A stretch of DNA of 20,177 nt from UMGS1124 sp045613165 (GTDB taxonomy: Bacteria; Bacillota_I; Bacilli_A; RF39; UBA660): positions 1-20,177 of the forward strand of contig JAZLAK010000016.1 of assembly GCA_045613165.1 (NCBI GenBank), in the 5' to 3' direction. Below, piece after piece: positions 14,981 through 20,177 of the stretch; within the stretch, counting starts at the first letter, position 1; every line of letters starts with the position of its first letter. Position numbers and translations under genes: made by a program. A model generated the notes under the pieces. The model ran no database searches. It had not been told where the DNA came from and saw only the letters and a program-made list of their open reading frames with translations.

Positions 14981-15333
14981 AAAATTAAAATCTAATAAGC
15001 CATGTTCTGTACCTATTACTAGGTGGCAAACATTTATCTACAGAATATTCTGTCCTTTACTCCATTAAAAATTCTTTTGTAAAGACTCCCCTACCATATT
15101 TTGGGTTTCTCGCTCGCGGGGTTTACCACGTTCCACTACATTCGTTTCCAAATGTACTCGTCTCTTTGGCACTTTTATATCTAATTTAACCATTTAAGGT
15201 TATTTCGAAGCCGTTAGTATAAACTACCTAGAGTTATTTGTTCCTCTAGCACGAACACTACTACCATTTCAGGATAGTGCGAGCATGGACTTTCCTCTAC
15301 ATATAAAATATATGCAGCGTTTGCCTAGATTTT
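14981..15333 (-). ncRNA. rnpB: RNase P RNA, bacterial type B
   Basis: Catalytic RNA that removes 5' leaders from pre-tRNAs. On the minus strand it carries the conserved core in order: AACGCTGCATAT, GAGGAAAGTCCATGCTCGC (CR-I), TAGTGTTCGTGC, AAAGTGCCA, GTGGAACGTGGTAAACCCC, GCGAGAAACCCAAA, TGGTAGGGGA, GGACAGAAT, TCTGTAGATAAATG and AGAACATGGCTTA near the 3' end. The order and spacing match the Bacillus subtilis type B RNA, but it is shorter (about 350 against about 400 bases). Helix P1 is formed by AAAATCTA near the 5' end and TAGATTTT at the 3' end and is followed by a T run, so it can also terminate transcription. The 5' end is estimated from the promoter. It lies just after gpsB, as in Bacillus. 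Confidence 0.96.
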
Positions 15334-15658
15334 AATTATCTTTTCCATAAACTATTTTTTCAAGATTGCTTAATCTTCTAAGAAGGTCAACATTATTAGA
15401 AGTCACGCCTGAAGTTGAACTTGCAGTTTCTATGTTATCTCTAAGTTTTCTATATTCATTTTTTAATTTGTTATAGTCTTCAGTTAAAATTCTATTTTCT
15501 TTTTCTAATTTTTTTATGATATTCATAAATTCAGTATAATCTCTTATAATCATATCAAGAAATTTATCTACTTCTTGAGGTCTATAACCTCTTGCATCAA
15601 TTTTAAATTCTTTATCTAAAATATCTTGTGTAGTTAAATAAAACTTTTCATTATACAT
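15332..15658 (-). CDS. gpsB: cell division protein GpsB (DivIVA family)
   Basis: Cytosolic coiled-coil adaptor that couples division and peptidoglycan synthesis by binding penicillin-binding proteins and other partners at the septum. 108 residues, about the usual length. The N-terminal DivIVA-type domain contains LTTQDILDKEFKIDARGYRP followed by EVDKFLDMIIRDY, matching the GpsB lipid/PBP-binding groove region (residues about 8-42). A coiled coil runs to about 75, then a Ser/Thr/Asn linker and a short C-terminal helix (VDLLRRLSNLEKIVYG) typical of GpsB and not of full-length DivIVA. The ATG at 15658 follows AAGGGTGAT. Its own consensus promoter is upstream, and rnpB follows directly. Confidence 0.92.
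   Translation of the reverse strand: MYNEKFYLTTQDILDKEFKIDARGYRPQEVDKFLDMIIRDYTEFMNIIKKLEKENRILTEDYNKLKNEYRKLRDNIETASSTSGVTSNNVDLLRRLSNLEKIVYGKDN
15335..15363 (-). promoter_or_regulatory. rnpB promoter inside the end of gpsB
   Basis: Minus strand: -35 TTGAAA (15358-15363), a 17-base spacer and -10 GATAAT (15335-15340), ending at the gpsB stop codon. It would start transcription at about 15328-15331, right at the 5' end of the RNase P RNA. Confidence 0.65.
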
Positions 15659-15683
15659 AGAATATCACCCTTCTTATAACAAT

Positions 15684-15712
15684 ATTTTATAATTATTGTT
15701 GTTTATTGTCAA
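15684..15712 (-). promoter_or_regulatory. gpsB promoter
   Basis: Minus strand: perfect -35 TTGACA (15707-15712), a 17-base spacer and -10 TAAAAT (15684-15689), with a leader of about 20 bases. Confidence 0.8.
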
Positions 15713-15736
15713 GATTGATTAAGAACTCTAAGAAAT

Positions 15737-15767
15737 AGAAAAAAAAGTATATTTTTATACTTTTTAA
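15737..15767 (-). terminator. terminator after the 165-residue orphan gene
   Basis: Minus-strand arms AAAAAGTATA (15765-15756) and TATACTTTTT (15751-15742), with a 4-base loop and more T beyond. Confidence 0.8.
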
Positions 15768-16261
15768 TGTTCAATATCTCCACTAACTTTTGTTCTCTTT
15801 TTTTTAGGAATTAATTTTTTTACTAATGGATGGCTCATATTTAATACATCATCTTCATATATTAAACCTTCTTCAACTAAGTCTTGTTGTTCTAAATAAG
15901 ATGTAGTTCTTGTCATTGTTTTAATACCATTAACATTTATATATTCAGTTACTTGTCTTAATATTTTGAATTTATCCATTGGAGTCATAACAAAATATTT
16001 AACTACTTTTCTTTTTTTAGTTTTTGTTCCATCTAATCTCGTTGTAGTTGTTTTTGTATCTTCAACAATTTTTTCTTTAGCTTTTTGCAAGTCTTCTTTA
16101 GTAATCTCATAATCTTCACCTAAATTATGTTTTGCAAAATTATCTAAAATATAGTTAGCTTGGATTTTCTTTTCTATTCCTTTTTTAAATTTGCTGTTCT
16201 TTTTTGATTCTTTTATAGTTCTTTCTAAATCAAAATTATTATCAAATATTACTTCTTTCAT
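15764..16261 (-). CDS. basic cytosolic protein of unknown function with a leader-controlled promoter
   Basis: I do not recognise this 165-residue protein. It is strongly Lys-rich: a basic N-terminal third (KESKKNSKFKKGIEKKIQANYI), a Thr-rich linker with TKTTTTRLDGTKTKKRKVVKY at about 70-90, a folded-looking segment FVMTPMDKFKILRQVTEYINVNG, and a basic tail KKLIPKKKRTKVSG. No signal peptide, membrane segment or cysteine is present. The charge suggests nucleic acid or ribosome contact, which is only inference. The ATG at 16261 follows AAAGGGGAGAT, a strong ribosome binding site. It is a single-gene unit with a near-consensus promoter, a leader with a terminator-like hairpin, and a terminator directly after. 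Codon use resembles its neighbours. Confidence 0.75.
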   Translation of the reverse strand: MKEVIFDNNFDLERTIKESKKNSKFKKGIEKKIQANYILDNFAKHNLGEDYEITKEDLQKAKEKIVEDTKTTTTRLDGTKTKKRKVVKYFVMTPMDKFKILRQVTEYINVNGIKTMTRTTSYLEQQDLVEEGLIYEDDVLNMSHPLVKKLIPKKKRTKVSGDIEH

Positions 16262-16282
16262 TTTTTATCTCCCCTTTTTTTA

Positions 16283-16308
16283 ATAAAAAATAACTCCTAA
16301 AGGAGTCA
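16283..16308 (-). terminator. leader hairpin with U run (possible attenuator) before the orphan gene
   Basis: The minus-strand RNA forms UGACUCC-UUUA-GGAGUUA (16308-16291, with one G-U pair) followed by UUUUUU, then about 13 bases to the GGGGAG ribosome binding site of the gene at 16261. It lies between that gene's promoter and its start, so full-length transcription needs read-through. The stem is only about 7 bp. Confidence 0.55.
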
Positions 16309-16323
16309 ATTATATTTTTAAAA

Positions 16324-16344
16324 CTATTTATACCTCAACCCCAT
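16324..16344 (-). CDS. possible 6-codon leader peptide
   Basis: ATG GGG TTG AGG TAT AAA TAG (Met-Gly-Leu-Arg-Tyr-Lys) opens 4-6 bases after the predicted transcription start and ends 16 bases before the leader hairpin. No Shine-Dalgarno can exist in such a short leader, so it would be translated as a leaderless message. Its position fits an attenuation peptide, but six codons are expected by chance often. Confidence 0.2.
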   Translation of the reverse strand: MGLRYK

Positions 16345-16354
16345 TAGTACTAGA

Positions 16355-16383
16355 ATTATAGCATAAAAGGCTAAAAAAGTCAA
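16355..16383 (-). promoter_or_regulatory. strong promoter of the orphan 165-residue gene
   Basis: Minus strand: -35 TTGACT (16378-16383), a 17-base spacer and -10 TATAAT (16355-16360) preceded by TGC, so an extended -10 as well. It is one of the best promoters in the window. The leader is about 87 bases. Confidence 0.8.
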
Positions 16384-16394
16384 ATTATGCTAAG

Positions 16395-16420
16395 TAAAAA
16401 CCCACACTACTATGTGGGCT
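16395..16420 (-). terminator. intrinsic terminator (end of the amidase operon or of a small RNA)
   Basis: The minus-strand RNA forms AGCCCACA (16420-16413), a 6-base loop and UGUGGGUU (16406-16399), followed by UUU. This is a GC-rich 8-bp stem in very AT-rich surroundings. It is the first terminator after the amidase gene. Confidence 0.8.
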
Positions 16421-16530
16421 CATTTTAAATAAACGTGTGTTTTATAAGACTTAATATTTGCAAGTTCAATTTCTTCAATTATTTGATCTATTAAAAAATC
16501 TATTCTTATAAATATCCCTTCTTTCGGCAT
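16420..16530 (-). CDS. possible 36-residue small protein (or small RNA)
   Basis: An ATG at 16530 opens 36 codons: MPKEGIFIRIDFLIDQIIEE, then IELANIKSYKTHVYLK, ending in TGA against the terminator hairpin. The hydrophobic residues are spaced every 3-4 positions through FIRIDFLIDQIIEEIEL, as in an amphipathic helix, and codon use looks local. There is no clear Shine-Dalgarno; instead TGGTAAAAT just before the ATG resembles an extended -10, which would make the transcript leaderless or a non-coding RNA of about 125 bases. It starts 45 bases after the amidase stop, so it could also be the tail of that operon. Confidence 0.35.
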   Translation of the reverse strand: MPKEGIFIRIDFLIDQIIEEIELANIKSYKTHVYLK

Positions 16531-16575
16531 TATTTTACCAAAAGTAAGAAATAATACAATAAATTCGACAAAACA

Positions 16576-18285
16576 TTACTTTATTTGAAAATATTCTAAT
16601 ATGCTATCTGCGATTGTATTGCCTATTTTCTCTTTATTTTCTATTATCCATTTTGCATCATCTTTGAAATCATGGTGAGCTATTTCTAAAAGTATTCCAC
16701 AAGGAGTATAAGCTGGATTAACTTCAGCTAAAGAGCCATTTGCATATTTGACTCCTCGATTAGCTAGTTCATCATCTTTATTATAATAAATATTCATTAA
16801 ACTATTTTGAATATTTTGTGCAAGGGAATATGTATTTGATGTTGCATCATGTATCCATGTTTCAATTCCATATGCAGTATGTTCTTCACTCGCATTTGAG
16901 TGTATTGCTAAATGTAAATCTACTCCTAAATAAGTACTATCAGCAGTCCATCTATTTATATCTCCAAATTCATTTCTATATGTAGTTACACCAAAACTTT
17001 CTAAACGTTTTTCTATATAATTTGTTAAATCATTCATTTCTTTTTTTTCGTTTGTGTAACCTACTTCACTTATACCTAAGTTTTTATATTGATTAGATGC
17101 ACTTAAATATACTTTATATTGGTTTTTTGAACCACCTTTAAAATCAAATGTACTTACTATTGAATCGTTTTTCTTATCTTCTTTTGCTACTGCTTTGATA
17201 GTCATATCATTTTTTATTTCTAGTTCATTTGTATATACACTACCAAATTCTATAGGGTCACTACCATCAGTTGTATAATATATAGTCGCATTTTTATCAG
17301 GTGATAATAATTTAATCTTAGTACCACTTTTAATTAATTTATGATTATAGTTTGTATATACTGGTTTTAAAGTAACTTTATCATTTATTGAGAAATTTAT
17401 TTCGGCGGTTTTAGAATAATCTATATAATCTAAATATGAAGCTGTTATTTTCACTTTATAAGTCGCTGCTTTTTCAAATAGATTATTAGATAGTATTACA
17501 TTTTTATCTTTTATTTCTTTTCTTCTTATAAGTTTTTTATCATTATATAATTCTAATAAATAGTTTGTAGCATTATCTCCACCTGTAAATGATATTGGTA
17601 CATCGTCATAATCTTTCATATCACCGTTATTTGGATTAGTAAAAGTTAGTTCACTTATTGGACTCATTAAGTTATAAATTTTTAAAGTTGATATTATCAC
17701 ACTATTTTCAACAATTTCTAATGTATAACATACTTTTTTATCTTTAAATTCAGTATTTTTAATAATATACTCATCACTTGTTATATTAATTGTATCAATT
17801 AATGTATCATTTTGTTTTATATTAAGCTTATAATCTTTTTTTGTATAATCTCCACTAAAATATAAGTTATAATCATTTTCATTATCCATTACTACTAAAT
17901 TAGATTTAGAAAAAGTTAATTCATCCCAAAGGAATGTATATGGTTCTTTAATACTTTTTGTATTGCCTTCTTTATCTTTTGCAATTACAACAATTTTATA
18001 GGCTTCATTAAAATTTAAAGTATCAAATTCTATTGTAGTACTACAATCTTTTATATTATCTCTATATATAATTATGTTTTCACTATCATATACTAAAATA
18101 TCATAATTATCAGCTGCTTTCACTTTATCAAAGTAAACATAAAAATTAAGGCCAGTGTTTGATACACTTTTAAATTCAAATTTAGTTAAGAAAGAACCAT
18201 TGTTAAGTATAAAATACGCTATAACAAAAGTAGCAACTATGAATAACATAATTATACCTATTATTGTTCCTATAATTTTTTTCAC
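16576..18285 (-). CDS. membrane-anchored cell wall amidase with Ig-like and chitobiase C-terminal-like domains
   Basis: Probable N-acetylmuramoyl-L-alanine amidase, cutting the bond between glycan and stem peptide outside the cell. 569 residues. N-terminal helix 3-28; three beta-rich repeats with a fibronectin/Ig look (about 35-118, 122-205, 211-300); a chitobiase C-terminal-like domain about 304-382 with the hallmark IYYTTDGSDP (335-344) and TIKAVAKE; then an Amidase_3 domain about 388-565. Zinc and catalytic positions visible: Glu413 (TNEKKEMN), His462 (LHLAIHSNAS) and Glu534 (ILLEIAHHD). The usual first ligand, His of GHGG, is replaced by the SASNQ motif (Gln399), as I recall from a clostridial amidase subgroup. 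GTG start at 18285 with GGAG 8 bases upstream. It lies 17 bases after the DUF3006-like gene. Confidence 0.82.
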   Translation of the reverse strand: MKKIIGTIIGIIMLFIVATFVIAYFILNNGSFLTKFEFKSVSNTGLNFYVYFDKVKAADNYDILVYDSENIIIYRDNIKDCSTTIEFDTLNFNEAYKIVVIAKDKEGNTKSIKEPYTFLWDELTFSKSNLVVMDNENDYNLYFSGDYTKKDYKLNIKQNDTLIDTINITSDEYIIKNTEFKDKKVCYTLEIVENSVIISTLKIYNLMSPISELTFTNPNNGDMKDYDDVPISFTGGDNATNYLLELYNDKKLIRRKEIKDKNVILSNNLFEKAATYKVKITASYLDYIDYSKTAEINFSINDKVTLKPVYTNYNHKLIKSGTKIKLLSPDKNATIYYTTDGSDPIEFGSVYTNELEIKNDMTIKAVAKEDKKNDSIVSTFDFKGGSKNQYKVYLSASNQYKNLGISEVGYTNEKKEMNDLTNYIEKRLESFGVTTYRNEFGDINRWTADSTYLGVDLHLAIHSNASEEHTAYGIETWIHDATSNTYSLAQNIQNSLMNIYYNKDDELANRGVKYANGSLAEVNPAYTPCGILLEIAHHDFKDDAKWIIENKEKIGNTIADSILEYFQIK

Positions 18286-18302
18286 ACTACCAACTCCATT
18301 TA

Positions 18303-18515
18303 TTAATTCATTAACGAATTAAACTTATTTCTTATATCCTCTTTAATTTTTTTTGTTGAATATTCATTTATTATGTATTTACCCTCTTCCAAGTCTAAAA
18401 TATCTCCTTCTTTAATATTATTTGGTAAATTGTTTTTTTCTATATTAAAGAAGGTATTTTTATTTCTATCTTCTAAAACTACAATATTATCATCTATTTT
18501 TTCTACTGTAAACAT
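18303..18515 (-). CDS. small DUF3006-like protein
   Basis: 70 residues from the chosen start. FTVEKIDDNIVVLEDR, then a short beta segment, NLPNNIKEGDILDLEEGKYII and a helical basic tail match the DUF3006 pattern: a small beta-barrel-like protein of unknown function that in Firmicutes is often next to ComEC-like metallo-beta-lactamase hydrolases, as here. A longer frame starts at 18527, but GGGTGAT lies 4 bases before the ATG at 18515, which is therefore preferred. That start is 4 bases after the hydrolase stop, so the two are tightly coupled. Confidence 0.7.
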   Translation of the reverse strand: MFTVEKIDDNIVVLEDRNKNTFFNIEKNNLPNNIKEGDILDLEEGKYIINEYSTKKIKEDIRNKFNSLMN

Positions 18516-18519
18516 TATA

Positions 18520-19425
18520 TCACCCATCTATATTTGTATCTATTGTTTCAAATTTTATATTTGTACCATCACTTGTTAATTTTATAGTACTATCTTCATC
18601 TGTCCTATATATTTTTATATTTTTTTCTTTTAATTTATCTAAAGTAGTTTTTGTTGGATGATTATATTTATTATCTTTACCTACTTGTATTATTGCATAT
18701 TGTGGATTAACTTTATTTAAGAAAGCTTCGGTACTACTATAACTTGAACCATGATGTCCTACTTTTAATACATCTGCTTCAATATCTTTATCAAGTATTT
18801 TTTCTTCAGTTTTATCAGTTGCATCTCCTGTAAGTAAATAACCAGTTTTACCATATTCGAGTTTTAATACTATTGAAGTATTGTTCAAATCACTTTCATC
18901 TGTTCCAGTATATAATACTTTGAAGTTCATGTTATTAAGATTAATTTCTTCATCTACTTTTGGAACAGTTATTTTATAATTTTTTTCTGCTATTGTATCT
19001 AATAATTTTTCAAATATCTTAGTTGTAGTTGTAGCATTCGGCAAATAAATTTTATCAATACTCAAAGAACTTATTATATCTGGTAAACCACCAATATGAT
19101 CTTCATGAGGGTGGGTACCTACTAATATATCTATGTCATTAATATTTAATTCTTCTTGTAAGTATTTAACTAGGTTTTCACCATCACTTTGATTTCCACC
19201 ATCGATTAACATAGTATAATCTTTTTCTTTTATTAAGATAGAATCAGCTTGACCTACATCAAAAAAGTATATTTCTAATGTTGAATCTACTATAGTATTA
19301 TTTTTTGTTTCTTTAGAATTTTCAGTTTTATCTAATATTTTTTCTTTACCTAATAAACCTATTATTGCAATTATTAAAAATACAATTAATTTATTTAAAA
19401 TTTTATTTAACTTTTTACTACTCAT
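18520..19425 (-). CDS. membrane-anchored ComEC/Rec2-like metallo-beta-lactamase-fold hydrolase
   Basis: Predicted extracytoplasmic metal-dependent hydrolase related to the C-terminal domain of ComEC; family members are thought to act on nucleic acids or phosphodiesters, but the substrate here is not known. 301 residues. N-terminal anchor helix about 12-26, then the family opening FFDVGQADSILI (54-65) and LIDGG (73-77), the metal motif HPHEDH (105-110), LLTGDAT with Asp201, VGHHGSS (222-228) and NHPTKTTLDKL near the end. The ComEC channel domain is absent, so this is the stand-alone form. The ATG at 19425 follows GGTAGGGTAAT. It is the first gene of an operon with the DUF3006-like protein and the amidase; an extended -10 promoter is upstream. 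Confidence 0.88.
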   Translation of the reverse strand: MSSKKLNKILNKLIVFLIIAIIGLLGKEKILDKTENSKETKNNTIVDSTLEIYFFDVGQADSILIKEKDYTMLIDGGNQSDGENLVKYLQEELNINDIDILVGTHPHEDHIGGLPDIISSLSIDKIYLPNATTTTKIFEKLLDTIAEKNYKITVPKVDEEINLNNMNFKVLYTGTDESDLNNTSIVLKLEYGKTGYLLTGDATDKTEEKILDKDIEADVLKVGHHGSSYSSTEAFLNKVNPQYAIIQVGKDNKYNHPTKTTLDKLKEKNIKIYRTDEDSTIKLTSDGTNIKFETIDTNIDG

Positions 19426-19443
19426 ATTACCCTACCTTTAAAA

Positions 19444-19452
19444 AGTATAACA
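19444..19452 (-). promoter_or_regulatory. extended -10 promoter for the hydrolase-DUF3006-amidase operon
   Basis: Minus strand TGTTATACT: -10 TATACT (19444-19449) with TGn (19450-19452), about 18 bases before the ATG at 19425. The same element, in the same TTATGTTATACTT context, precedes the Nudix gene. No convincing -35. Confidence 0.45.
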
Positions 19453-19478
19453 TAAATATTAAATTTTTTTTAGAGTAA

Positions 19479-19508
19479 TTAAAAAATTCACAAGTTTTTT
19501 TGTGAATT
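19479..19508 (-). terminator. terminator after the Nudix gene
   Basis: Minus-strand arms AATTCACAA (19508-19500) and TTGTGAATT (19493-19485), with a 6-base loop, followed by a T run. The left arm is inside the last codons of the gene. Confidence 0.8.
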
Positions 19509-20015
19509 CATTTCTTTATATACTTTTATAGCTTCTATCATTGTTAGGGCAATACTTCTATTTCTTTCTCCCCAATTTAAAGTTTCTTCTAAAACATTTT
19601 CTATTTCATTCATATGAAAAGTTCTTAATTCAAAATTTTCATTAATTTCCTCTTCAGTTAAATTAATATTATTTAAGTTTGGAACTTCATCAGTTTTAAT
19701 AACGTAGTAATAATATTCATATTTATTAGTTTTATCAATACTAGGATAATCTTTAAATATTTGAGTTATTTTAAAGAATGGTTTATAGTCTTTATTTGGT
19801 AAAACTATACCAGTTTCTTCTTTAACTTCTCTTATTAAAGTTTCATTTAACGATTCATTCTCTTCTACATGTCCTCCTATAAAATGATAAACATTTCCAG
19901 AGAACGCTAAAGTTAGTTCATTTTTGGAATTTATTAACAATACTTTTGTTCTTGTTATTACTTTATTTATATCTTTATCCAAAACATTATCTTTATTATA
20001 TATTACTTCTTTCAT
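19488..20015 (-). CDS. Nudix hydrolase
   Basis: Cytosolic pyrophosphohydrolase of the Nudix superfamily, cleaving a nucleoside diphosphate linked to another group; the substrate is not predictable from the motif. 175 residues. A perfect Nudix box at 48-71: Gly48, Glu54, then REVKEETGI at 62-70 (G-x5-E-x7-REUxEExGU). The preceding TRTKVLLINSKNELTLAF is the usual first strand, and the YYYYVIKTDEVP segment follows the box. The ATG at 20015 follows AAGGAGTAT. It is a single-gene unit with its own extended -10 promoter and terminator. Confidence 0.93.
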   Translation of the reverse strand: MKEVIYNKDNVLDKDINKVITRTKVLLINSKNELTLAFSGNVYHFIGGHVEENESLNETLIREVKEETGIVLPNKDYKPFFKITQIFKDYPSIDKTNKYEYYYYVIKTDEVPNLNNINLTEEEINENFELRTFHMNEIENVLEETLNWGERNRSIALTMIEAIKVYKEMNSQKNL

Positions 20016-20039
20016 AAATACTCCTTAATGTACTTTATA

Positions 20040-20048
20040 AGTATAACA
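20040..20048 (-). promoter_or_regulatory. extended -10 promoter for the Nudix gene
   Basis: Minus strand TGTTATACT, with the -10 TATACT at 20040-20045 and TGn at 20046-20048, 24 bases before the ATG; the -35 position is weak. Confidence 0.45.
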
Positions 20049-20084
20049 TAAAATAATTAGACTATAATAAACAAAAATAAAAAC

Positions 20085-20113
20085 TATACAGAAAATGTTA
20101 ATTATTGTATAAT
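20085..20113 (+). promoter_or_regulatory. promoter for the gene entering at the right edge
   Basis: -35 TATACA (20085-20090), a 17-base spacer and -10 TATAAT (20108-20113), 20 bases before the ATG at 20134. It is divergent from the Nudix promoter. Confidence 0.5.
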
Positions 20114-20133
20114 TATAAAATAGGAATGATGTT

Positions 20134-20177
20134 ATGAATAGTATTATAAGAAAGTTTAAAAAATTAGATAAAAAATA
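20134..20177 (+). CDS. start of an unidentified gene (partial)
   Basis: Fourteen codons are visible (MNSIIRKFKKLDKK), starting basic and without a signal peptide so far. AGGA at 20122-20125 lies 8 bases before the ATG, and a plausible promoter precedes it. Nothing can be said about function. Confidence 0.5.
   Translation, partial: MNSIIRKFKKLDKK

Noticed and set aside
14966..15331. tmRNA as an alternative for the structured RNA next to gpsB
   Set aside because: The CR-I, AAACCCAAA and ACAGAA motifs are those of type B RNase P RNA, and no tRNA-Ala-like ends or tag reading frame are seen.
16395..16530. 4.5S (SRP) RNA or 6S RNA in the gap after the amidase gene
   Set aside because: The SRP tetraloop region (GGAAG/AGCA core) and the 6S open-bubble pattern are not present.
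1..20177. UGA read as tryptophan (Mycoplasma code)
   Set aside because: Tryptophans such as that of RecA GAWYSYNG use TGG, and TGA works as a stop in several tightly packed genes.
1..20177. Mobile element, prophage, CRISPR or defence island
   Set aside because: No transposase, integrase, direct repeats with spacers or toxin/nuclease genes were seen; the repeated sequences are terminators and promoter elements.

Overview
The window is about 20 kb of very AT-rich DNA from a low-GC Gram-positive bacterium (Bacillota, most likely class Bacilli and perhaps an uncultured gut lineage). The evidence is strong Shine-Dalgarno sites (GGAGG type), TTGACA/TATAAT promoters, a type B RNase P RNA, GpsB, RNase Y, and the neighbourhoods gpsB-rnpB and rodZ-pgsA-X-recA-rny, which resemble Bacillus subtilis. 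UGG encodes tryptophan and UGA is used as a stop, so the code is standard and this is not a Mycoplasma/Spiroplasma. No tRNA, IS element, CRISPR array or prophage was seen. Most of it is housekeeping chromosome.

Layout. (1) 1-2624, minus: a three-gene unit of a helical protein of unknown function, guanylate kinase and a patatin-like phospholipase that runs off the left edge. (2) 2667-6065, minus: a tightly packed sulfur/thiol operon of cysteine desulfurase, a small thioredoxin, a thioredoxin-CcdA/DsbD-like membrane protein and a TtcA-like tRNA thiolase. (3) 6211-8735, plus: a three-gene ABC importer (NMT1/SsuA type binding protein, ATPase, permease) ending in a terminator. (4) 8781-9902, plus: a dGTPase-like HD phosphohydrolase, convergent with rny across a shared terminator. 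(5) 9918-14956, minus: rny, recA with a probable LexA box, an undescribed HELLH zincin-like protein in the pgsA-recA interval, pgsA, and a short RodZ-like protein. (6) 14981-15658, minus: rnpB, with a promoter inside the end of gpsB, then gpsB. (7) 15764-16575, minus: an orphan 165-residue basic protein with a strong promoter and an attenuator-like leader, then a possible 36-residue ORF or small RNA. (8) 16576-19425, minus: a ComEC-like metallo-beta-lactamase-fold hydrolase, a DUF3006-like protein and a multidomain cell wall amidase. (9) A Nudix hydrolase (minus) and the first codons of a divergent gene at the right edge.

How the genes work together. In region 2 the cysteine desulfurase can supply sulfur to the TtcA-like enzyme for tRNA thiolation, with the thioredoxins and CcdA-like protein handling thiol redox. 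Regions 5 and 6 combine phospholipid synthesis, cell-shape and division factors, recombination and RNA turnover/processing. Several tandem genes have their own promoters placed against, or partly inside, the terminator of the gene before.

The best candidates for something undescribed are the HELLH protein with an inverted-repeat promoter (12740-13860), the orphan 165-residue gene with its leader (15764-16383), and the 36-codon ORF or sRNA (16395-16530). I found no clear new multi-gene system. In several genes the Shine-Dalgarno position supports a start other than the longest frame; those choices are explained in the entries.
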